DNA of 64,000 bases from NCBI RefSeq assembly GCF_030272615.1, contig NC_081408.1, positions 607,482,173-607,546,172 of the forward strand. Reading direction: 5' to 3'. The stretch's first letter is position 1. Each line of letters begins with the position of its first letter. The translations under genes and the position numbers were made by a program. This document shows positions 57,924-64,000 of the stretch, piece by piece. A model generated the notes under the pieces. That model worked only from the letters and a program-made list of their open reading frames with translations, was not told the origin of the DNA and searched no databases. Source of the stretch: Cryptomeria japonica (lineage: Eukaryota; Streptophyta; Pinopsida; Cupressales; Cupressaceae).

Positions 57924-59032
57924 TGTTGGTATTTTGATGATGTTTTGATTGTCATTGATGGACACACACTTGTTTTGTGATCACTTTCTTTATGCATGAG
58001 TTATGCTCAACCAGTAATTGTTCCAACTGGTATTATGTATTATAGTCTTTAGACTATCAGTGTTTTGCAGAAGGTGTTTACTAGTCACAAACTGATTGAA
58101 GACCCAAAGTGGTATGAAGACCTCAAGCGATTTGAGGATCTCAAGTAGTATGAAGGAATAAAGTGGTAGTTAACATTTTTCCAATCTTTATTTTGACAAC
58201 CGATAATCGGTAAAATGTATCAACCGGTATTTCTGTGATGAGTTATCATCCCTCGACACTTTGGTGGTGATTTTGTGCCATGTTACCAAATGTGTCTAGA
58301 TGCACTAAACCTAGGAACTTGTAATGTAATCCTATTGGACCGACATGAAATCAGACTCCTTTATAAGGACCTCATGTCTAGGGTTTTAGTTGATGAGAGT
58401 TTTGTATGTGAGATTATAGAAGAGAAGATTAGGTTTGTGTGAAGAAATAGAGTGTGGAGATATTGAAGACTGAAGTAATGCTAAATGTGCATTAACAATG
58501 AGCTATCAAGGATCTAACCAAGATACCTATGCTAGTTTCTAGATCATCTACTTGTTGTTTACTCATATCTTCGACAAGTCTAAAACCCTTAACCAGGTAG
58601 GCCCATCAAAGCCTTTTTAAATCCTCTAACAAGGTGGTTCACAACTGTGAATCTGAAATCCTCTCACAAGGTAGTCTTTAACAAGACTTATCTCCTAATA
58701 GAGATCTAGATTCCTAACAGGACCTGTTCTGGTGAAGAACATTGTATGACCTTAACTGGTCTGACCTTAGCCAGTTTGGTTTCTATTCTGTAGATAGTTA
58801 CTTGTGAGTTTCTGCTCACCGTGGTTTTTCCCATTTGGATTTCCATGCCAAAACTTCTTATGTTATGGTGATTGTGCTCTTGTGGGTGAATGCTTTATTT
58901 GTTGTTTGGTTTGCATTTGTCTTAACTGGTATGTGAGTAAATCTATTATATTGGTTAACTGCTAAATTGATTAAGAGTTTGAGTTTAGTATTTTTTGGTA
59001 TACTAATTCACCCCCACTCTTAGTATTCATCA
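57924..59032 (+). repeat. NA-3 3' LTR (1109 bp)
   Basis: Starts TGTTGGTATTTTGATG and ends TAGTATTCATCA. It matches 52190-53285 throughout with scattered substitutions. The terminal arms are at 58998-59004 and 59022-59028. Confidence 0.93.
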
Positions 59033-60917
59033 GGTATTGCCTAGTTTTGAGAAACTTTTCATATTGGAATGTGATGCAAGAAATGTTGTAGTAGGTGTTA
59101 TCCTAAGCCAAGAAGAAAGACTAGTAGCTTTTCATAGTGAGAAGTTAAGTGATGCAAAGAGGAAATACTCCTCTTATGACTTGGAGTTACATGCTTTAGT
59201 GCAGGCTTTGAGGAAGTGGAGACACTATCTCCTTCCTAAGGAATTTATAGTCTATACGGACAACCAAGAATTGAGCTTTCTAAACTCACAAGACAAACTC
59301 ATTCATTAACACATGAAATAGGTGGAGTACGTGAAATACTACAAATTCACAATCAAGCACAAGAAAGGACAGTTGAACTGGGTTGCTGATGCATTAAGCA
59401 GGAGACTTTTGACAGTCCAAGAAATCCAATTGAGAAGCATAGGAGTTGATAGTTTTAGAGACCTATACCCAAAGGATGAAGACTTCAAAAATGCCTACAA
59501 GGTGTGTAAGGAGTATCAAAATCATTTCCATAGTGAGTATTTTGATTTTACTTTGCAAAATGGACTATTGTTTAGAGGTGGACAACTTTGTGTGCCTAGA
59601 GGCTCAATGAGGGAAAATCTCATACAAGAGAAGCATAATGGTAGCCTTAGTGGACATTTTGGAGTCAATAAGAATCAAGAGTTGGTTTAGAGATATTACT
59701 ATTGGCCAAGGATGAATCAAGATGTGAAAAAGTATGTGGAGACTTGCATAGTTTGCCAAAAGGCCAAGGGTACATCTTCAAATGTCGATTTATACCAACC
59801 TCTTCCCATACCAAATAGATCCTGGGAGTGCATTAGTATGGACTTTGTAGTTGTTTTACCAAGGACAAAGAAGGGATTTGATAACATTTATGTCATTATG
59901 GATAGATTTAGTAAGATGGCCCACTTTGTGCCTTGCAAAACTACTCATGATGCATGCCAAATAACTCATTTGTTCTTTAAGGAAATAGTAAGAATACATG
60001 GTTTACCCATGAGAATTGTTTCAGATAGGGACTCAAAGTTCATGAGTCATTTTTGGAAGACACTTTGGAAAAAGCTTGGCACCAACTTATCTTTTGTATC
60101 AGCTTGCCATCCTCAAATAGATGGGAAAACTGAAGTGGTGAATAGGAGCTTAGGGAACTTACTGAGGTGCCATACCAAAGAGTATGGTCAGACATGGGAT
60201 CAAGTGCTTTCACAAGGTGAATATACATATAATGATGCAATAAATAGCACCACCAAAAAGAGCCCTTTTGAAGTGGTCTATGGTGTTTAGCCAAGGGGTA
60301 TTTTGGAGTTGAGAGACTTAGGTAGTGTAGCAGAAAGAAGTGGATATGCAGAAGACTTTGCTCAGTCAATGAAGGAAGTACATGAATCAGTCAAGCAAGC
60401 CTTGATGGAGAACACAAGCAAAATCAAGCAAAAAGTTGATGAAAGAAGGAAGAACCTCCAATTTCAAGTGGGAGATCTTGTCGTGGTGCACCTAAACAAA
60501 GCAAGGCTACAACAAGGAGTACCTAACAAGTAGCAAATGAGAAGGTTGGTTCCATATGCCATTCTAGCCAAGTATGGATAAAATGCATACAAGGTGGACC
60601 TACCTAGTGACATAGGATTGTCACCAGTTTTCAACATAGTAGACTTAGTTGCCTACAAGGGACCATTTCAAGGTTTGGATTGTAGTTACTCAGAGGTATT
60701 AGATGATGTGAACAACCTTCAACTACCAACAAGACCAAATCCAAAGGCCAAGAAGGTGTTGAGTTGAAGGATCGCCAAGAAGACAAGGCATCAAACCTAT
60801 TGGGAGCACCTAATCAAGTGGCAGGGTATGGATGATGTTGAGGCTACATGGGTGCTTGAGACAAAGTTTAAGAACCTATGCATTGATCAGAATCTGATTC
60901 CCAAGGAGACAACATAA
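59033..60917 (+). pseudogene. Chr-1 RNase H, integrase and chromodomain-like tail
   Basis: Resumes pol after NA-3. RNase H has [18 protein letters not shown] and YTDNQEL (59037-59309). After a stop come the spacer and integrase: zinc site around HNGSLSGHFG and CIVCQKAK, then core acidic residues in SMDFVVVLP, SDRDSKF and DGKTEVVN (59712-60290), all three present. The C-terminal region (60303-60917) has FQVGDLVVVHLNKARL and, near 60795-60875, a chromodomain-like HLIKWQGMDDVEATW segment. Several stops. The tail may have targeted integration to particular chromatin. Confidence 0.88.
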
Positions 60918-60925
60918 TTTTCTTT

Positions 60926-60937
60926 TGTTTGGGAGAA
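60926..60937 (+). other. Chr-1 polypurine tract
   Basis: A GTTTGGGAGAA purine-rich stretch ends where the 3' LTR starts (TGGTGTAGGAG). It is different from the tract shared by the copia and NA elements. Confidence 0.7.
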
Positions 60938-62265
60938 TGGTGTAGGAGCACCTAGGACCTAGGCTATTAGTATTCTCTCAATTTTGGCTTGTATTGACCT
61001 TAGCTAGGTTAGATGCTCAATAAGGACTCTAGGAGGGTCCAAGAGTGAGTGTGATGAGTAAAATGTAGGCCTAGATTGAGTTAGTTCTTCTTGGGTTTGC
61101 ATTTTGTGCATAGGTAGTGGTTTGAGTAGGTAATTGACCTTATAGATGGTCAAAAGTATCAAAACTTGGTATACACATTAGGGAGGGTTAAAATAGTCTT
61201 AGACATAATTTAAAAGCAATGATTAATGGCTTAGAATAGGTTTCTTAGGTTGAAAAGGCAAAAAGTGCAAAGTTGCAAAAAGTTGTCATGACAATTTTTG
61301 TCCTAAAATGCTTAGCAATGGAGTTAGGGATAGCCCAACACCCTAGAATACCTCCAAATGTGCGAAAGACTATAAAAAACTTCTCTTGCATGGTTACCAA
61401 GGTTGGGGTTTTATTTTTATGAGATCAACAATCTGAAACTACTCATTTTTAGACTGTTTGTCATCATTTTGGCTTATTTTGCTCATTTTGTGAATACAAA
61501 TGGATTGGATCCATTGATCCAGTAATGGATTGAATTTATTTGGTGTGTTTCAAAGTTAATAGTTTCATTTCAATCTTTGTAGTTAGGTTGTATTAGTGTT
61601 TTTATTGCTTTGTTTGCAAACAACCAGTTTTGGCTTGTAAATAGCACTTTGGTGTAAAATGGTTGCCCCATGAATTCCCTTTGTGATACCATCACGACCT
61701 ATTGGCACATGGAAGGAAACCACTTTTATAGTGTACATATGTAGGGACAAGTGCTGGAGATGAATTTTGATATGACTATCACCTTGTTCTAGGTGAGTCC
61801 AGGAGCAACCCGACTAGAGGAGACAGGGTGAATTTGGAGTGTAAAGTGCAGGGGTGGATGCAAGATCACAAAACAACCTTTTGGAGGGGCCCATTAAGTT
61901 CATACAGTTGTCAATGCAAGAAGAAGCCTTGAAAAGACCATTTGATGCCCAAACACAAACTTGACCAGTCACTACCAGTTAGAAGGCCTAGAAACCCTTC
62001 AAAACCCTCATTTTTGGGTTACGACATTGTACGGTGGGTTGAGAAACCAAAACCACCTAAATCACTTGGGGATAGATGTATTATTGAAGAATATCAAACC
62101 TTTTTGTGGGGTCTTTTGGACCATTTTCCCCCAAGCCCTAGAAAACCAGATTTTGGAGGCCTAATAGGGCTCATTTCCTTGTAGCCCTTTTCTAGGCAAA
62201 ATATTGAAATTGATAGGAAAGCTAATTGTTGCAAACCTCAAAAGGACCCAAAAGGTATTCAAAAC
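60938..62265 (+). repeat. Chr-1 3' LTR, first part
   Basis: Matches 47780 onwards up to the solo-LTR insertion; the last five bases are the AAAAC target duplication. Compared with the 5' LTR it shows scattered single-base differences. Confidence 0.92.
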
Positions 62266-63334
62266 TATTAGGTCCTAGAGGAAACTTAGAGTGGGGGGGG
62301 GTGAATCAATTGTCTATTAATTTCAACCAAATATAACTTAACCAAACTTAGTGCATAATACCGATTAACCAAACTTTAATGCTGATAGACAGTTTAAAAA
62401 TTAATTACAATACCGCTAAAGTTTAATGCATGAAACAAAAGGACAAATAACATACACAACACATAACACAGTTATTTGTACATGGAAACCCTATAAGGGG
62501 AAAAACCATGGTGGGAAATCTTACCCACAATTAGATGATACTACTGCAGATAGTATGTGTGTACAAATGGGGTCTGCACATGCAAAAAGGCCAACTACCT
62601 AGAGCTCACTGCTCAATCACAAAATGGGAGTCACACTGACTACACTTGGATTATTAAATCCAATGATAATGTATTGCTCAAAATAGCATCTTCATATGTT
62701 GGATTCAGTATCGGTTAAGCTCAAATTGTCTTCCTCATACCTTCCTTGAATCTTCAAATGATGTCTACGTGTATAGCTTTTCTTATAGTCACATATACCT
62801 TATTCCAATTCTTTTTCACCTTCTACGACATAATCTCATAAATGAGATCTTACATATATACCAAGACCTAAGACCAAATGTGTAGGTCAGCTCACTAAGA
62901 TATTACAATTAAATCAATTACAAATGAATCAATATGTGATGCATGATGTTGGCTCAATTAATTTACAACAATAACAAATCATCTCCATAATGTGTCGTAT
63001 TGATCTAGAATAGATAATGCTTGTTGGTCCATAGCCTAGACCTATTTGTCGGTAACAAAAAATATGCAAAATCGATTGTACCAATGATCAAATCACCAAA
63101 ACCAAGTGTCCAAACAATGTCTTCGACATAACCAAGTAATCTCCAGATGATAACAGATCATCCTCAGTGGCAGTGAACAATATAACCTACCAGTGAACCA
63201 AATACTGATGACTGTTTGTGCATAAGTCATTGAACATGTCGGTGAACATAACCAAAGATCTCCAAGTGTTCTCAAGTGTTGAAAAGTGTTAACATCAATG
63301 ATAAAACCAATGCAACACATCCATAATACCAACA
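62266..63334 (-). repeat. Solo LTR of the Cop-2 family (1069 bp)
   Basis: Plus-strand reading starts TATTAGGTCCTAGAG (TG changed to TA) and ends ATACCAACA, aligning with the Cop-2 LTRs throughout. It is flanked by exact AAAAC duplications at 62261-62265 and 63335-63339, inside Chr-1's 3' LTR. No interior or partner LTR: the product of recombination between the two LTRs of a full element. Its terminal stem-loop is partly decayed. Confidence 0.93.
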
Positions 63335-63623
63335 AAAACATGTTAGAAGCCACTTCCACACCTCTGCATCAACTCACAATAGCATGAGGTCAAATTGATA
63401 AGTTGAAGCCAAGATAGTCATAATGAGCACATGGGAAACATTGTGAATTGGTAGGGTTCCTCTTTAAACACTTGAAGAAAACACCTTGAAATTGACAAGA
63501 AGCAAGCCCTAGAAGAGATTGAGAAGGACTTGTAAGTCTTAGAGAATAGCTAGGCTTGGAGAGTTGGTGGAATTGAGCAACACCAACTAGGTGAAGTGTG
63601 AGAAAGCTAGGTGGACCCCATTA
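63335..63623 (+). repeat. Chr-1 3' LTR, second part
   Basis: Continues the LTR after the solo-LTR insertion (starting with the duplicated AAAAC) and ends ACCCCATTA, against ACCCCATCA in the 5' LTR. Tat-2 sequence resumes at 63624. Confidence 0.92.
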
Positions 63624-64000
63624 GTAAGCCTTTAGGATTGAATATCTTTGAGGAATGATAAAAAGAATTCCAACACCAAAACCTTGTTGAGCAAAAGACC
63701 CATCAAAGAAAATTTTCTAGGATCGCTCAGTAAGGTGCGTGATGGATTCATCCAAAAATTCTATGTGCAAAGGTTGATTGTCTTCAAGTAGAGCATTAGC
63801 AAGCTGATCTGCAATGACTTGTCCTTAGATATCTTTGCATTCTATATATTCAATATCAAATTCTATAAGAATCATAAGCCACTTAGCCAATCTCCTTGTA
63901 AGCATTACCATGCTAAGAAAATATTTGAGCGGATCTATCTTAGCCACCAATTTGATAGAATGTGCTAGCATGTAATGTTTGAATTTTTGTGATGTGAAGA
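63624..64000 (-). pseudogene. Tat-2 RNase H end and start of archaeal RNase H
   Basis: The minus strand from 64000 reads SQKFKHYMLAHSIKL, then IDPLKYFLS, RLAKWLMILIEFDIEY and IADQLANA (end of the first RNase H). After TAG 63717-63719 comes FFDGSFAQQGFGVGILF, the start of aRNH. A further in-frame stop occurs in the CKDI/GQVIADQ segment. It continues at 47774 on the other side of Chr-1. Upstream RT and Gag lie beyond the window. Confidence 0.88.

Larger units (their letters stand above)
52190..59032 (+). mobile_element. NA-3: non-autonomous two-ORF LTR element in Chr-1 pol
   Basis: LTRs at 52190-53285 and 57924-59032, primer site 53288-53300, polypurine tract just before 57924. Exact target duplication GGTAT at 52185-52189 and 59033-59037; removing the element rejoins Chr-1 pol in frame. 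The interior (4.6 kb) holds ORF1 (53336-54616) and ORF2 (55067-57582), homologous to NA-1 and NA-2, and no polymerase. Confidence 0.92.
47780..63623 (+). mobile_element. Chr-1: Ty3/gypsy chromovirus, host of NA-3 and a solo LTR
   Basis: LTRs at 47780-49393 and 60938-63623 (the latter split by a solo LTR), primer site 49397-49409, gag and pol on the plus strand. Exact 5-bp target duplication GTAAG at 47775-47779 and 63624-63628. Without its two insertions it is about 7.9 kb. The pol order PR, RT, RNase H, integrase, chromodomain-like tail identifies a chromovirus. Stops, a frameshift in gag and a mutated RT active site show it is dead. Confidence 0.93.

Overview
This window looks like transposon-packed DNA from a large plant nuclear genome. 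A gymnosperm such as a conifer is plausible, but the sequence alone does not settle it. I see no intact host gene, rRNA, tRNA or CRISPR array. Almost everything is LTR retrotransposon, arranged as two nests of elements inserted into one another, separated by about 7 kb of older decayed sequence. Element names used here are mine: Tat-1 and Tat-2 (Ty3/gypsy, Tat/Ogre type), Cop-1 and Cop-2 (Ty1/copia, probably Sirevirus-like), Chr-1 (Ty3/gypsy chromovirus), and NA-1, NA-2 and NA-3 (non-autonomous LTR elements without a polymerase).

Left nest (1-35851, mostly minus strand). The frame is NA-1. Its 3' LTR survives as 9299-9471 and its 5' LTR as 28312-28527 plus 35142-35851. Tat-1 (1-9298, running off the left edge) sits in NA-1's 3' LTR. 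Cop-1 (14003-27825) sits in NA-1's first gene. Cop-2 (16749-23416) sits in Cop-1's reverse transcriptase. NA-2 (28528-35141) sits in NA-1's 5' LTR. Target-site duplications, exact or one base off, support the Cop-2 and NA-2 insertions.

Middle (35852 to about 46130). There is a decayed gene resembling plant-mobile-domain (PMD) proteins, with a TATA box and a leader intron (36476-38924). Then comes about 3.5 kb with no supportable gene, then a minus-strand gag-like relic (43193-45131) bounded by a perfect 26-bp direct repeat.

Right nest (about 46130-64000). The host is Tat-2 (minus; integrase, archaeal RNase H and part of RNase H at 46130-47779 and 63624-64000). Chr-1 (plus, 47780-63623) interrupts its archaeal RNase H with an exact GTAAG duplication. 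NA-3 (plus, 52190-59032) interrupts Chr-1 pol with an exact GGTAT duplication. A solo LTR of the Cop-2 family (62266-63334) interrupts Chr-1's 3' LTR with an exact AAAAC duplication.

The most interesting system is the NA family. NA-1, NA-2 and NA-3 each encode a coiled-coil Gag-like protein with four zinc-knuckle motifs (ORF1) and a large second protein of unknown function (ORF2), but no protease, reverse transcriptase, RNase H or integrase that I can find. They share primer site, polypurine tract, a second upstream polypurine tract and LTR-terminal motifs with the copia elements. This suggests that copia machinery moves them while they supply their own particle protein. All these LTRs also carry a terminal stem-loop whose 7-bp arms differ between families yet stay complementary, around a conserved G-rich loop.
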